The notes beneath the pieces are model-generated. The model saw nothing but the letters and a program-made list of their open reading frames with translations, made no database searches and had not been told where the DNA came from. A stretch of DNA of 64,000 nucleotides from Caldilineaceae bacterium. GTDB taxonomy: Bacteria > Chloroflexota > Anaerolineae > Caldilineales > Caldilineaceae. Of this stretch, positions 1 through 10,125 are shown piece by piece. Position 1 is the stretch's first letter, and every line of letters starts with the position of its first letter. The stretch lies in assembly GCA_019637645.1 (NCBI GenBank), contig JAHBVH010000040.1, positions 16,117 through 80,116 on the forward strand, in the 5' to 3' direction. The translations under genes and the position numbers were made by a program.

Positions 1-669
1 GACTAACAAGGTCGAAACCAATGCCACTGGTTCCAATGCTTCATTGGCCGCAAACGCTTGACCAATCGCCTGTAGATTCAAGGAGCCAGAAGCGCCATAC
101 AAGAGGCTTAGGCCGTAGAGCATAATGGAGGAAGCCACCGAGCCATAGAGAAAATACTTCACCCCGGCTTCGGTACTTCGCTTATCGGTGCGTACAATGC
201 CTACCAATATATAACTGATAATGGAAAGGGCTTCGATGGCCAAAAAGATCAACAGCAAATTATTGGCACTAACAGCAAAGCTCATTGCCATGGTCACAAA
301 CAGGAAAAGTGACCAAAATTCGCCCTTCCCGGCAATCCGCTGATTCATGAAACCGCCGCCCGATACAGCGACAATCAACATAGCGGTATAAATGGTAATT
401 TTGACAAAAAGGCCAAATGGATCGACATCGATCACAGTCAGTGCTGTGAAGGGCTCTGGCGTAAACCCGGTGGCAGAAAAGCGGCCAAACTGGGAGATTA
501 CCCCCACAAGGCCAACAAACAGAAACAGCACCGTAATCGCCATGTAGCCACGGCCTGAATCATTCTTATTGTTTAAGGTGGTGTCCAGGACTAAAATGAG
601 CAATCCACCGATGAGTAGAATGATTTCCGGCAATATCGACCCAAGTGAACCAACGGTTACTTCGCTCAA
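1..669 (-). CDS. nuoN: NADH-quinone oxidoreductase subunit N, copy 1 (3' part cut by window edge)
   Basis: This is the N-terminal 223 codons of an antiporter-like complex I membrane subunit; the gene runs off the left edge. The frame is open from a TTG at 669 to base 1. I chose that start because an AAGGGGGG Shine-Dalgarno lies just upstream and the protein then begins LSEVTVGSLG, as NuoN proteins do, with hydrophobic helices following. The helix containing FLAIEALSIISYILVG carries the conserved membrane glutamate of the proton channel. It is the last visible gene of the minus-strand partial nuo operon, 85 bp after nuoM. The rare TTG start explains why a simple ATG search would miss it. Family assignment is secure. 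Confidence 0.9.
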   Translation of the reverse strand, partial: MSEVTVGSLGSILPEIILLIGGLLILVLDTTLNNKNDSGRGYMAITVLFLFVGLVGVISQFGRFSATGFTPEPFTALTVIDVDPFGLFVKITIYTAMLIVAVSGGGFMNQRIAGKGEFWSLFLFVTMAMSFAVSANNLLLIFLAIEALSIISYILVGIVRTDKRSTEAGVKYFLYGSVASSIMLYGLSLLYGASGSLNLQAIGQAFAANEALEPVALVSTLLV

Positions 670-754
670 GGTCGCCCCCCTTGTTTTCGTGAAAGTAGGC
701 GGTAAATAGGCATGAGTTCGCTTGCCTTCGCTACCTATTTACCCAGCTACTAAA

Positions 755-2365
755 TTACAGAATACCGTGAATAAACTCGATCAACTGCACGGCTGCGCCG
801 TTGAAATAGTTTAAAACGAGCGTCGGGTAGATGCCCAGGATGAACATACCGATGATCAACGGCCATAGGGTGAGCTTTTCAAAAGCTACCATATCGGTTG
901 GGCCATCAGCATCTTCCCCTTGGGCAGTTGTCCAGTGATGCACCTTGTGGGCATCATACTCGCCCAAGAAGACATTCTGGATAATACGCCACAAGATATA
1001 GACCGCCGTCATCACAATGCCGATGGTACCAAAGGCGGCCCAATAGGGCACAATCGCGAAGGCACCGCGGAAGGTGAAGAATTCGGCCCAGAAGCCCGCT
1101 AACCCTGGGAGGCCCAAGCTCGCAAAGCCTGCAACCAACATCAGTGCATAGAAGTATGGAGTCTTGGAGCTGAGACCGCCAAATTTTGCCAGTTCACGGG
1201 TGTGGGCACGTTCATAAATGACACCCACCAAAAGGAAGAGCGCCCCCGTGATAATCCCATGGTTAAACATTTGCAAGGTCGCGCCATTGATCGCCATCGC
1301 CGCGCTATCGCGCAAGGCTTCTTCGGAAAGGTGGAACACTTCCGCGGCCTGGCGCATGCCTTCTGGCGTAATGACTTGAGCCGCCGCACCAATGCCCAAC
1401 ATTACATAGCCCATGTGCGAAACCGAGCTATAGGCAATTAAACGCTTGAGATCGGTTTGGGCAACACAGATAAACGCGCCATAGACAATCGCGATTGCCC
1501 CCAAGGCAACAATCCACATGGCCCAGTATTGGCTAGCCGTTGGATAGGTGGGCAAGATAATGCGCAAGAAGCCATAGGCCCCCAGCTTCAGCAATACACC
1601 GGCCAGAATCACGCTACCGGCCGTTGGCGCTTCGGTATGGGCATCAGGTAGCCAAGTGTGAAAGGGGAAGCTTGGCACTTTGAAGGCAAAGCCCAAGAAA
1701 AAGCCCCAGAAGGCTAAGCTAGTAAAGAGCAGGGCATCAGAAGCTGGCAGATCCTGGAAGGGACGCAAGGCAGCCGCTTCGAGAATATTGAAGGTGCCCG
1801 TCGCAAAGTAGGTGCCTAGAATCGCCAACAACATGGCGACAGAGCCGATCAACGTGTAGATAAAGAATTTGATCGAAGCATAACTGCGATTTGCACCGCC
1901 CCAAATGCCAATCAACAGATACATTGGCACTAGGCTGATTTCCCAGAAGACATAGAAAAGCACATAATCTAACGCCATAAAGACGCCGAACATGCTCAAT
2001 TCCAGCAAATGGAACATGATAAAATACTCTTTGACACGAGTGCGGATTGTTCCTGCGCTGTAGTAGATGCTCAACGTTGAGAGCAAAGCGGTTAGGAAAA
2101 TCAGGGGCACACTCAAGCCATCCACGCCTAAGTGGAAGCTAGCATTGAGCGCTTCGATCCACGGGAAGCGCACCTCGAACTGCATCCCTGTTGCCGAAAA
2201 ATCAAAGGCAAAGAGCATGTAAATGCTCAGGCCCAGGGGAAGCAGACTAGCAAAGATCGAGCCCCATTTGATAGCCCGTTCATTGTTGCTCGTCAGGACC
2301 AGCAGAGCAGCAACCCCAGGCCAAAACAGAATCAGTATCAACAACCATGAATTTAGGAATTCCAT
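755..2365 (-). CDS. nuoM: NADH-quinone oxidoreductase subunit M, copy 1
   Basis: A 536-residue proton-pumping, antiporter-like membrane subunit of complex I. It shows about 14 hydrophobic helices, the conserved glutamate in the FWEISLVPMYLLIG helix, the lysine/histidine-bearing FPFHTWLPDAHTEAPT segment, and the SYSSVSHMGYVMLG-type half-channel helix. The ATG at 2365 has a GGAGGG site about 10 bases upstream. It differs from the second nuoM of this window (21705-23192) by an extra loop near residues 330-355 (VITPEGMRQAAEVFHLSEE), so the two copies are not a recent duplication. It is transcribed with nuoL upstream and nuoN downstream. The 245 bp separating it from nuoL is unusually long for this operon and contains a hairpin. 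Confidence 0.95.
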   Translation of the reverse strand: MEFLNSWLLILILFWPGVAALLVLTSNNERAIKWGSIFASLLPLGLSIYMLFAFDFSATGMQFEVRFPWIEALNASFHLGVDGLSVPLIFLTALLSTLSIYYSAGTIRTRVKEYFIMFHLLELSMFGVFMALDYVLFYVFWEISLVPMYLLIGIWGGANRSYASIKFFIYTLIGSVAMLLAILGTYFATGTFNILEAAALRPFQDLPASDALLFTSLAFWGFFLGFAFKVPSFPFHTWLPDAHTEAPTAGSVILAGVLLKLGAYGFLRIILPTYPTASQYWAMWIVALGAIAIVYGAFICVAQTDLKRLIAYSSVSHMGYVMLGIGAAAQVITPEGMRQAAEVFHLSEEALRDSAAMAINGATLQMFNHGIITGALFLLVGVIYERAHTRELAKFGGLSSKTPYFYALMLVAGFASLGLPGLAGFWAEFFTFRGAFAIVPYWAAFGTIGIVMTAVYILWRIIQNVFLGEYDAHKVHHWTTAQGEDADGPTDMVAFEKLTLWPLIIGMFILGIYPTLVLNYFNGAAVQLIEFIHGIL

Positions 2366-2537
2366 GAATTTTCCCTCCGCAGAGCCTTACTTTTGGAATT
2401 CAGTCTGAAAAGTAAATTTTTACAAAAAGTTTTGCATGCCGAAAGTAGTAAGCAAAGAGAAAGTGTGTTCCGTTTGCCTCACTACCAATCTACCGTTTTA
2501 TCTTTTAGAAGTTACCTAACGGATAGACGCTACTCGA

Positions 2538-2568
2538 GACCTGCCTGGTTTTGGAGACCAGACAGGTT
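2538..2568. repeat. Interspersed hairpin, nuoL-nuoM gap
   Basis: Imperfect palindrome with arms ACCTGCCTGGT and ACCAGACAGGT around a TTTTGGAG loop. It is a diverged member of the AGACCTGTCAGGT hairpin family found in at least seven other gaps of this window. The rest of the 2366-2610 gap shows no gene. Confidence 0.6.
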
Positions 2569-2610
2569 TTATCCAAAAGCGTAACTCCCACAACAGTCCA
2601 CCAGACGCCA

Positions 2611-4866
2611 TTAGACCAAGGTCAAGAAGATGGGTAGCGCCTTGAGCAACAGCCAAACTGTCACCGAAACCGCCAAGACCATTAAATAGACCTGAATCTG
2701 ACCATCTTGGGTATTGCGCAAGATACGACCAGCACCATCCGAGATAGAACCCAACAAGTTTACCAACCCATCGACGACGATCCGGTCAAAAGCGGCCAAG
2801 AAATAGGAGATACGTACACCAATGGTCCCGATCGCATTCACAATGGGGTCAATCACCCATAGGTCATCGAACCAGTAGAGGAACTTGGAGAGGCCATTGG
2901 AAAAAGCCACGATCGTATTCTTATACAATTCGTCAATGTAATACTTATTATGCAACACCAACCAGAGTGGCCCCAACACGTTGCGGAGCGGATCGACTTG
3001 GCCTTCCTTGAGCCCTTTCCCGTAGACCACATAACCGACCAAGAGGCCACCTAAGGCAACCACAACAGATACCGCCAACGGGACCAGATTGAATTGGGGA
3101 TGTAGCGAATAAAATTCCAAATACTCGACATAAGGCTCGAGGAAGTGCTCAATCCAGTTGGTAATCCCAAACCAGCCAGGGATACCGAACCAGCCAAGGA
3201 CAATCGCAAAGGGCGAAATCAGGATAAGGGGAATGGTCATAGCCGGCACGCTCTCTGGGGCATGAGCAGCCATTTCGGTGCGCGGTGTACCCAAGAAAGA
3301 AAGGGCAATTTGCCGCATGGTATAGAAAGCGGTCAAGAAAGCCGCAATGGCTAAGGTCCAGAAGACCACCGTGTTGCCACCATACCAAGCACTGGCTAAG
3401 ATTTCATCCTTGGACCAGAAACCTGCCGTAATCAATGGGAAACCACTCAAGGCCAAGCCACCGATAATAAAGGTATAGGCCGTACGCGGCATGCGGGTCA
3501 ACAAGCCACCCATATTGCGCATATCTTGGGGATCTTCGGGATCCAACGCGCCATCGGGGCGCGGGATCAACGTGCGCTTGCTGTGGGCATCCTCCCCATG
3601 GTGGTCGTCCCCATGCGCGTCGTGCCCATGGGCATCATGACCGTGACCAGCCTTTTCATGCACATGGTGCAGACCATGTTCTACCCCATGAATCACACTA
3701 CCAGAACCCAAGAAGAGCAGTGCCTTGAAGAAGGCATGGGTAATCAGATGGAAAATCGCCGCAACATATGCCCCAATCCCAATCGCGGCGACCATAAAGC
3801 CCAACTGGCTAATGGTGGAGTAGGCCAACACCCGCTTAATATCCCACTGCGCCACAGCAATGGTTGAGGCAAAGATCGCGGTAAAGGCCCCAATAAAGGC
3901 GACAAAAGTCATCGTCCCTGGGGAAGCCTCACCCGCTACATAGAAGAGGGGGAACATCCGTACCAACAAGAAGACACCCGCCGAAACCATCGTCGCGGCA
4001 TGAATCATGGCGCTGACAGGGGTTGGGCCTTCCATGGCATCGGGCAACCACACATGCAACGGAAACTGAGCACTCTTACCAACCGTCCCAAAGAAAATCA
4101 GGAGAGCAATCGCGGCAACCCACGGCATGGTCTGATTGATCAGCGGAACCGTAACGGTTAACTCGGCTAAGCGACGAAGGTTCTCTGGATTGAGGATGTC
4201 ACGGAACATCAAGCTACTGGGTTCACTATGAATATAGAGGAACATAATGCCCAATAACATAATGACATCACCGATACGGGTGGTCATAAAGGCCTTAATT
4301 GAGGCTCCCTGCGCAGACTTCTTTTCATACCAGAAACCAATGAGCAGATAGCTACAGAGGCCCATCACTTCCCAGAAGATGAAGAAGGTTAGCAACGAAT
4401 TGGAGACCACCAACCCCAGCATCCCCGTGGCAAAGAGGCTAATGTAGGCCATAAAGCGGCTATAGCGTGGATCTTTACCTTGGCGATAGGCCTCTGGGTA
4501 GTCAGCCGGCTTTAAGTGATGCGGGAAAGTCATGTAGCCACTGGCATACACGAAAATCATCACCAACAAAAAGGATGACATAAACAACATCAGTGCATTA
4601 GCCGGATCGACCTGATAGCCCACCGAAATAGCGCTTGTTCCTGTTGGAATGGAAAAGAGCTGGTTTTCAACCGGATGTTCACCAAAATTCTCTGCAAAAA
4701 AAGCAGTGAAGGCAATCGGCCAGCTCAGTAACAAGCTGGTAATAACGCCACTAATCGCAACCATGGCGCTGACCGTCTTGTTCGGATTGAGAAAAAGCAC
4801 AATGGCTAAAAACGCTAAAAAGGGTGGAACAGGAACCAGCCAGGCTAAATTAAGAAATCCATCCAT
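2611..4866 (-). CDS. nuoL: NADH-quinone oxidoreductase subunit L, copy 1, with His-rich loop
   Basis: A 751-residue antiporter-like subunit carrying the long lateral helix typical of NuoL. The conserved glutamate helix [17 protein letters not shown], the [27 protein letters not shown] segment (read in pieces) and the C-terminal [12 protein letters not shown] motif are all present. The ATG at 4866 follows a TGAGG site; a TTG at 4872 is less likely. The protein is about 115 residues longer than the second NuoL of the window. Part of the difference is a loop at about residues 392-432 packed with His and Asp ([17 protein letters not shown]). The loop lies after the broken-helix lysine region and is likely soluble. 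It belongs to the partial operon on the minus strand. Confidence 0.95.
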   Translation of the reverse strand: MDGFLNLAWLVPVPPFLAFLAIVLFLNPNKTVSAMVAISGVITSLLLSWPIAFTAFFAENFGEHPVENQLFSIPTGTSAISVGYQVDPANALMLFMSSFLLVMIFVYASGYMTFPHHLKPADYPEAYRQGKDPRYSRFMAYISLFATGMLGLVVSNSLLTFFIFWEVMGLCSYLLIGFWYEKKSAQGASIKAFMTTRIGDVIMLLGIMFLYIHSEPSSLMFRDILNPENLRRLAELTVTVPLINQTMPWVAAIALLIFFGTVGKSAQFPLHVWLPDAMEGPTPVSAMIHAATMVSAGVFLLVRMFPLFYVAGEASPGTMTFVAFIGAFTAIFASTIAVAQWDIKRVLAYSTISQLGFMVAAIGIGAYVAAIFHLITHAFFKALLFLGSGSVIHGVEHGLHHVHEKAGHGHDAHGHDAHGDDHHGEDAHSKRTLIPRPDGALDPEDPQDMRNMGGLLTRMPRTAYTFIIGGLALSGFPLITAGFWSKDEILASAWYGGNTVVFWTLAIAAFLTAFYTMRQIALSFLGTPRTEMAAHAPESVPAMTIPLILISPFAIVLGWFGIPGWFGITNWIEHFLEPYVEYLEFYSLHPQFNLVPLAVSVVVALGGLLVGYVVYGKGLKEGQVDPLRNVLGPLWLVLHNKYYIDELYKNTIVAFSNGLSKFLYWFDDLWVIDPIVNAIGTIGVRISYFLAAFDRIVVDGLVNLLGSISDGAGRILRNTQDGQIQVYLMVLAVSVTVWLLLKALPIFLTLV

Positions 4867-4996
4867 GAGCAAACCTCATTTGTCATGACCTAATCACCCT
4901 CTGGTGACTTAGATAAGTATATGTAGCCCAAAATCTTTTCGGTCGGCTGCCATGCAACCGATGGTCTAACAGCTTTTGAAAAACGATGCGTAACTT

Positions 4997-5350
4997 TTAA
5001 CGGCGTTTTCGTATTTCAAATAGATTGGTAATCCCATACCCGAGCAAGGCACCGATCACGGCAAAGAGCAAAAAAAGCCAGTCATTGCCTAATTGCAACA
5101 CGGTACCGACACCGACAAAAACTGCTGCTCCGGCCAGCGCCCCTAGCAACAAACGCTGATGTTCGGCTTTCTTTTGCTTTGTTTCTGCAAGTAAAGCCTT
5201 TGCATCGCGAAAATCAGGCGCATACTTCACAATCTCTTGGAGCGCATGCACGGCACCAGTATAGTTGCCTTGACTCATTTTGTCTTGCGCAAGTTGGTAG
5301 AGAAATTCACATTGCTCCTCCAACGTGCCTGTCAACGTCTGTTTTGGCAT
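4997..5350 (-). CDS. Small TPR-like protein with two membrane helices
   Basis: A 117-residue protein of unknown function inserted between nuoK and nuoL of the partial complex I operon. Residues about 8-62 look like one and a half TPR-type helical hairpins (EEQCEFLYQLAQDKMSQGNY, then ALQEIVKYAPDFRDAKALL), followed by a charged linker. Two hydrophobic helices follow at about 68-85 and 90-108, and the tail is basic (EIRKRR). The arrangement suggests a membrane-anchored scaffold or assembly protein with the TPR in the cytoplasm. It has codon use like its neighbours and is co-directional with them. No homologue is present in the complete nuo operon. I do not recognise a named family; a complex I assembly role is inferred only from position. 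Confidence 0.7.
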   Translation of the reverse strand: MPKQTLTGTLEEQCEFLYQLAQDKMSQGNYTGAVHALQEIVKYAPDFRDAKALLAETKQKKAEHQRLLLGALAGAAVFVGVGTVLQLGNDWLFLLFAVIGALLGYGITNLFEIRKRR

Positions 5351-5403
5351 TCTCCAATCAAACTACCTTGTCCATTGCTGCAGTTGCACCACAGTAGCCG
5401 AGA

Positions 5404-5715
5404 TTAGCCCTTTAACAGATTCAATTCGTCCAAATTCACCGTCTTGCGGCTGCGATAGACGGAGATAATGAGCGCCAAACCAACCGCGGCTTCGGCAGCG
5501 GCAATCGCGATGACGAACAGGGCAAAAAGCAACCCTTCTAGCTGGGCCGCCGTCTCACCATAGCGCCAAAAAGCCGCTAAGTTGATGTTAACTGCATTCA
5601 ACATTAACTCGATACCCATCAGCACAGCAACTGCATTGCGGCGCGAAAGTGCCGCTAGCAGACCGCAACAGAAAATAAAGGCGGCTAGTATAAGATACCA
5701 ACTCAGAGGAACCAT
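5404..5715 (-). CDS. nuoK: NADH-quinone oxidoreductase subunit K, copy 1
   Basis: A 103-residue three-helix membrane subunit (MrpC-like) of complex I. Conserved glutamates are in the second and third helices ([15 protein letters not shown] and [13 protein letters not shown]), both needed for proton transfer between NuoJ/K and the antiporter modules. The C-terminal [11 protein letters not shown] matches the family ending. It lies 57 bp downstream of nuoJ in the same direction. Size and motifs match the second NuoK (19468-19770). The downstream neighbour is the small TPR-like gene, not nuoL directly. Confidence 0.95.
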   Translation of the reverse strand: MVPLSWYLILAAFIFCCGLLAALSRRNAVAVLMGIELMLNAVNINLAAFWRYGETAAQLEGLLFALFVIAIAAAEAAVGLALIISVYRSRKTVNLDELNLLKG

Positions 5716-5772
5716 ATCGTCTTAATCCCCACTCTCCCTGATGAAAGCCTGAATCATATTGATACGTGAACC

Positions 5773-6366
5773 TTATTCCCGGTCACGTGCTAACAAGATG
5801 GCGCCGGCCAGAGCCACCAGCAAGAGAACCGCCATCAATTCAAAGGGCACCAAATAGGTGGTCACAAACATTTGGCCCAAAGAAGCAATCATAGCTTCTC
5901 CGGTACCGCGATCCGAAAAAACACCCCAGGAGAGGGTACTTAGATCAACAGCGGCATTGGGCCAGGGCATCGAGGCCACCAAACCAGCCAAAACCACAAA
6001 GAGCAAGGAGATAATCATGGTCGCTGTGCCAGCTTGCCGGTTTAGGGGCGAGGTGCTGCCAAACATCATGCCACGTGTCAACATAATCGCAAAGGTGATC
6101 AACGTGGAAATTGCGCCGACATAAACCAGCACTTGGCTAACGGCCAAAAATTCCGCCTCGAGCATGGCATAAATACCAGCCACAGCAAAGAGCGTGCCGA
6201 CCAAGGCCAATGCACTGTGGAAGAGGTTGCGTGCTAACACAACCATCAGCGCACAGAGCGCAGCAGACAAGGCCAAGCCCACAAAGACTACCTGCTGAAT
6301 TGTAGGTATGGTTGGCGCAGTCTGTGCCATTAATTGTTCAATTAACTGAGTTAACTGTTCTACCAT
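5773..6366 (-). CDS. nuoJ: NADH-quinone oxidoreductase subunit J, copy 1
   Basis: A 197-residue membrane subunit with five hydrophobic helices. The central [19 protein letters not shown] segment is the pi-bulge/TM3 region of NuoJ that controls the quinone-coupled conformational switch. The ATG at 6366 follows an AAGTGGA site. The N-terminal 25 residues ([19 protein letters not shown]) form a polar extension not seen in copy 2. It lies 72 bp after nuoH and 57 bp before nuoK. Confidence 0.93.
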   Translation of the reverse strand: MVEQLTQLIEQLMAQTAPTIPTIQQVVFVGLALSAALCALMVVLARNLFHSALALVGTLFAVAGIYAMLEAEFLAVSQVLVYVGAISTLITFAIMLTRGMMFGSTSPLNRQAGTATMIISLLFVVLAGLVASMPWPNAAVDLSTLSWGVFSDRGTGEAMIASLGQMFVTTYLVPFELMAVLLLVALAGAILLARDRE

Positions 6367-6438
6367 GGATCCACTTGCTTTCCAGATCTGATAAAAAGGC
6401 TGTCTACACGTACAGCCGCTGGTTACTTACCCTACAAG

Positions 6439-7656
6439 TTAGTCCCCAGACGCCGGTTGCATGGTGCCAATGAGAGACTTCGGTGCAAAGGCACGCTTGG
6501 TGCGCATCTGTTCTTGTTTGAAATAGTTGGTGAGAATATTCACAACCACACCAATCACGACCAAATTACCCACCAAAACCGCCACATATTGCAGCCACAC
6601 AGGGCCAAAGAGCTTCATGGCCAACATCTGCCAGAGAATCAGTGCTAAGACCAACGGCACCAACACCTTCCAGGCAAAGGACATCATTTGGTCCACCCGC
6701 ACGCGGGGAAAGGTTCCCTTGATCCACATAACAAGGGTATAGAAAGCAAAGGCTTTAATCAGGAAGTAAACCACGCCCAGCGCTGGCACTTGATCAACAA
6801 AGGGACCTTGCCAACCGCCAAAGAAAAGCATCACCGCAATCGCCCCGAGGAAAAAGGTATTTAGAAATTGGGCGAGGAAGAACATGGCAAACTTCATGCC
6901 AGAATACTCAATATGAAAACCAGCAATCAACTCAGATTCAGCTTCTAAGAGGTCAAAAGGAGTCTGTTCGCTCTCGGCCAGTGCGCTAATTAAATAAATG
7001 AGCGCCATCCCCGGCATCAAAATGACGAACCAACCGACCCCCAAATTAAACCCGAAGATATTGAGCGATTGCGCCTCGGTGATCAGACCGAGCCGCATAC
7101 TGCCAACCCATAGCACAGGCGCCAACATAGCCAATACCATAGGGATTTCATAGCTTAATAATTGCGCAACCACGCGGAAGCCAGCCAACAAGGCATATTT
7201 GTTATTGCTACTCCAGCCAGCCATGAGGGCCGCCATGATCCCAATCGAACCCAAGGCCACCAAATAGAGCACGCCAATATTGAGGTCTACCCCAATCCAA
7301 CCAGGCGCAATTGCCACGACGGCCAAGGTCAAAACTACGCCAAAGACCGACAGAAGAGGCGCCAAAACATAGGCGAGAAAGTCGGCATTAGCCGGGCGAA
7401 TATCTTCTTTTGTCAACAACTTCGCAGCATCCGCTACGGTTTGGAATAGACCATAAGGGCCGACACGATTAGGGCCAATGCGATCTTGGAGTCGACTAAT
7501 GACTTTGCGGGTAATCCAGATCAAAAGTAAGGCTAAGACCGGCCCGACGCTTGCCAGCACGAGGGCACCCACGGCGAGCGCAATAATGACCGCCGCGGCT
7601 TCGGGTAAACCCAATCCACTCAAAAGGTTGGATAGGCCTTCACTCCATTGCTCCAT
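6439..7656 (-). CDS. nuoH: NADH-quinone oxidoreductase subunit H, copy 1
   Basis: A 405-residue subunit that forms the quinone chamber where the peripheral and membrane arms meet. Hallmarks are the [18 protein letters not shown] loop, the [13 protein letters not shown] helix, [24 protein letters not shown] (in parts) and the [19 protein letters not shown]-terminus. The ATG at 7656 follows GGTGGAG; the TTG at 7674 is an alternative. It has about 40 more N-terminal residues and a longer C-tail than the second NuoH (333 residues). This operon encodes NuoH but none of its usual peripheral partners NuoB, D or I. Confidence 0.94.
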   Translation of the reverse strand: MEQWSEGLSNLLSGLGLPEAAAVIIALAVGALVLASVGPVLALLLIWITRKVISRLQDRIGPNRVGPYGLFQTVADAAKLLTKEDIRPANADFLAYVLAPLLSVFGVVLTLAVVAIAPGWIGVDLNIGVLYLVALGSIGIMAALMAGWSSNNKYALLAGFRVVAQLLSYEIPMVLAMLAPVLWVGSMRLGLITEAQSLNIFGFNLGVGWFVILMPGMALIYLISALAESEQTPFDLLEAESELIAGFHIEYSGMKFAMFFLAQFLNTFFLGAIAVMLFFGGWQGPFVDQVPALGVVYFLIKAFAFYTLVMWIKGTFPRVRVDQMMSFAWKVLVPLVLALILWQMLAMKLFGPVWLQYVAVLVGNLVVIGVVVNILTNYFKQEQMRTKRAFAPKSLIGTMQPASGD

Positions 7657-7778
7657 GGTTATCGTCTCCACCAAATGTATTTACTGAGTTCCAATCATGG
7701 CCGAACAGCCAGATTTTGTTAGACAATCGAATTAAGTAAGCTTTGAAATGCGGAGAAGGCTACGTGCCACACGGCCCC

Positions 7779-8135
7779 TTAGTCCCACTCCAATGCACCC
7801 TTGCGCCATTCTAAGAATAAACCGAGCAAAAGAATCAGGACAAAGGTGATGGTCGCGACCACCGCAAAGAGCGATAGTTGGCTATAAGCAAGGGCAATGG
7901 GGAAGAGGAAGATGACCTCAACGTCGAAGATCAAGAAGATCAACCCAATCAAATAATATTGAGCACGAAACTGTACCCAAGTATCACCAATCGTCTCGAC
8001 ACCGCTTTCATAGGTGGCTGTTTTGATGGGATCGGGCCGTTTGGGGCCCAAGATCCAACCGAGCGCAACCGCGACGCCAGGGAGAATAAAGGCAAAGACG
8101 CTAAGGATGAGAATAAAGCCATACTGAGTGAGCAT
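7779..8135 (-). CDS. nuoA: NADH-quinone oxidoreductase subunit A, copy 1
   Basis: A 118-residue three-helix subunit with the family signature LGPKRPDPIKTATYESGVE, the FRAQYYLIGLIFLIFDVEVIF core (in parts), and the C-terminal WRKGALEWD. I chose the ATG at 8135 because AGGAG lies seven bases upstream; an earlier in-frame codon at 8159 lacks such a site. It is the first gene of the minus-strand operon. It starts about 800 bp from the oppositely directed nuoA of the complete operon, so both operons share one large control region. Confidence 0.95.
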   Translation of the reverse strand: MLTQYGFILILSVFAFILPGVAVALGWILGPKRPDPIKTATYESGVETIGDTWVQFRAQYYLIGLIFLIFDVEVIFLFPIALAYSQLSLFAVVATITFVLILLLGLFLEWRKGALEWD

Positions 8136-8939
8136 TACCAGACTCCTAAGGCAGTACACATAGATAGAATACAGAACCGCTGTTGTTCAAACGCAGCTTT
8201 AGGCGTACGCTTTATTGGTGCTTGTGTTACGGCAAATGTACAAGCTCAGCTTACCCATTAGGTGCGCGCGCTCTGGAACCAAGGGCTCATGCATACGATT
8301 GGTTGATCAACATTTCCATTTGTGTAGAATTGAACAAATGCTAATGTATGGTAGCATACGACCTGGGCAATGGAAAAATTCGCGCGGCAACAGATCATAA
8401 AATACAAACTCAATTTTGTTACTAGCTGCCAATGATACCAAGAGAAAGTACAGCTTGCCAATCGCTGAGAAAGGCGAGGAAAACGGCAATGTTCGATTTT
8501 TCACAATGTTATAAGCAAAGTTGACACGCCTACTTGCCCGTGTTAGAATCAACCCACATTTGTGCGTAGTTGCAAAAAATATAGTTGTTTCTATAAAGGC
8601 TGACTCAACCGGTTAACAGAATATGTTAGCGCTGTTGAGTCAATGTTTTGTTGGCCTTTTGCATTACTTCTTTCCCGTTCATCCAGCTGGTTTTTGAACG
8701 CCAACAAACATAGCGCCATGAATAGCATTTATCTTGGCATTCAGATGCAAAGCCCCAACCTATGCGCCAACAGCACCGACAACGTAGTTCCGGGTAGGCG
8801 CTCCATGGTTCTGTCGATCTAGCGTTGTTTCTAGCATAGTAGGTCAAAGTGGTTTTAACCCGCACAGTGTAGAGGCCATTGTCAACGCAACAGGTTGGTC
8901 ATAGCACACACTGTACAGCCTCAATCGGAGGAAGCGTCT
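8136..8939. promoter_or_regulatory. Divergent control region between the two nuo operons
   Basis: About 800 bp with no credible gene, more AT-rich than its surroundings. The short open frames on the minus strand lack start signals and protein character. It must carry the promoters for the leftward nuoA-H-J-K-L-M-N and rightward nuoA-N operons. A strong rightward promoter is listed separately. For the leftward operon only a weak candidate was seen: TTGAAC followed 18 bases later by TATCTA, read on the minus strand about 40 bases before the Shine-Dalgarno. Confidence 0.6.
8521..8549 (+). promoter_or_regulatory. Sigma-70-type promoter toward the complete nuo operon
   Basis: A perfect -35 box TTGACA (8521-8526), a 17-base spacer and a -10 box TAGAAT (8544-8549). 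It is oriented toward nuoA copy 2, leaving a 5' leader of about 385 nt. This is a sequence match only; no start site is known. Confidence 0.6.
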
Positions 8940-9311
8940 GTGGCGATTGAATATTTTCCATTACTCATTTTAATTTTGATTGCAACCTTTGTCGGGGCGG
9001 TTGCCGTACTCGTGCCTGCCCTTTTGGGCCCCCGCCGCGACAACCCCCAAAAGTTACAGCCCTATGAGTCCGGTATCATCCCTTTTATGGATGCACGCCG
9101 GCGGTTTCCCATTAAGTATTATTTGGTTGCCATGCTCTTCATTTTGTTCGACATTGAAGTCATCTTTCTCTACCCTTGGGCAGCCGTTATGCGCACACTG
9201 CGCGACAATTATTCCATGGCTTTTGTTCTATTGCCCATGGGCTTTTTCCTCTTTGTTCTCATTATCGGCTTGCTATACGAATGGCGAAAAGGTGCCTTGG
9301 ATTGGGACTAA
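8940..9311 (+). CDS. nuoA: NADH-quinone oxidoreductase subunit A, copy 2
   Basis: A 123-residue, three-helix subunit with LLGPRRDNPQKLQPYESG, a RFPIKYYLVAMLFILFDIEV core and the C-terminal WRKGALDWD. The start is a GTG at 8940, selected because CGGAGGAAG lies at ideal spacing and the protein then begins VAIEYFPLLI. An upstream frame extension exists but lacks such a site. It is the first gene of the complete nuo operon. It is clearly diverged from the copy at 7779-8135. Confidence 0.95.
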   Translation: MAIEYFPLLILILIATFVGAVAVLVPALLGPRRDNPQKLQPYESGIIPFMDARRRFPIKYYLVAMLFILFDIEVIFLYPWAAVMRTLRDNYSMAFVLLPMGFFLFVLIIGLLYEWRKGALDWD

Positions 9312-9419
9312 CGCGAGCTTTCGTAGGCAACCAAGCATAAGTAGATCCATCACTAGGGGCGACCCTAGTCTTTACAATTGAGTGCAGATTCAGTAGATGT
9401 GAGTATATAAGGTGAGCTG

Positions 9420-9959
9420 ATGGGCCTTGAAGAACGATTACCTGAAGGAATTTTGACTACCCAACTAGAGAAGTTGGTGAACTGGGGTCGGCAAAATAGC
9501 ACTTGGCCATTACTCTTTGGTCTAGCTTGCTGCGCGATCGAAATGATTGCAACGGGTACAGCGCGTCATGATATTGCCCGGTTTGGCTCTGAACTCTTTC
9601 GGGCCAGTCCACGCCAGGCCGATTTAATGATTGTTTCTGGACGGGTCAGCAACAAAATGGCCCCCGTCATCAAGCGGCTACACGACCAAATGACGGAGCC
9701 CAAATGGGTGATTGCCATGGGCATTTGTGCAAGCGCAGGTGGCCCGTTTAACAATTATGCCATTATCCAAGGCGTCGACAAGATTATTCCAGTCGATGTC
9801 TACGTCCCTGGCTGCCCGCCCCGCCCCGAAGCACTCCTGTATGCGCTTGACAAGTTGCGTGAAAAGCAGGGCAAAGAGACCTTTGCCAAATACCGACAAA
9901 TTGAGGTCATCACAGCACCCGGCCAGATTGATTCTCTGGAAGTGCGGCATCGAGCGTAA
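9420..9959 (+). CDS. nuoB: NADH-quinone oxidoreductase subunit B
   Basis: A 179-residue hydrophilic subunit holding iron-sulfur cluster N2, the last electron carrier before quinone. The four ligands are visible: the tandem Cys37-Cys38 in GLACCAIEM, Cys103 in GICASAGG and Cys132 in [11 protein letters not shown]. It couples the peripheral arm to NuoH/NuoA. No second nuoB exists in the window, so the partial operon has none of its own nearby. It lies 108 bp after nuoA; the 166 bp gap before nuoCD holds two close AAGCCACGAT repeats but no gene. Confidence 0.97.
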   Translation: MGLEERLPEGILTTQLEKLVNWGRQNSTWPLLFGLACCAIEMIATGTARHDIARFGSELFRASPRQADLMIVSGRVSNKMAPVIKRLHDQMTEPKWVIAMGICASAGGPFNNYAIIQGVDKIIPVDVYVPGCPPRPEALLYALDKLREKQGKETFAKYRQIEVITAPGQIDSLEVRHRA

Positions 9960-10125
9960 CGGACCCAATGCTAGGCTGGCGATTGTGGACACCACAAAGC
10001 CACGATAAAGCCACGATGAGCTTCAAGTCTCTTCTACATTTCCTGTTGGACAGCGATGCTCGTCCAGCATACGCAACACGTAACACGAATGATGTAATCA
10101 ATAGGCGAATAGTTTGGAGCGCGCC

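Noticed and set aside
8258..8865. Short minus-strand frames in the gap between the two nuo operons
   Set aside because: No start signals, odd composition rich in Cys, Trp and Arg, and overlap with a good plus-strand promoter. The region reads as regulatory DNA.
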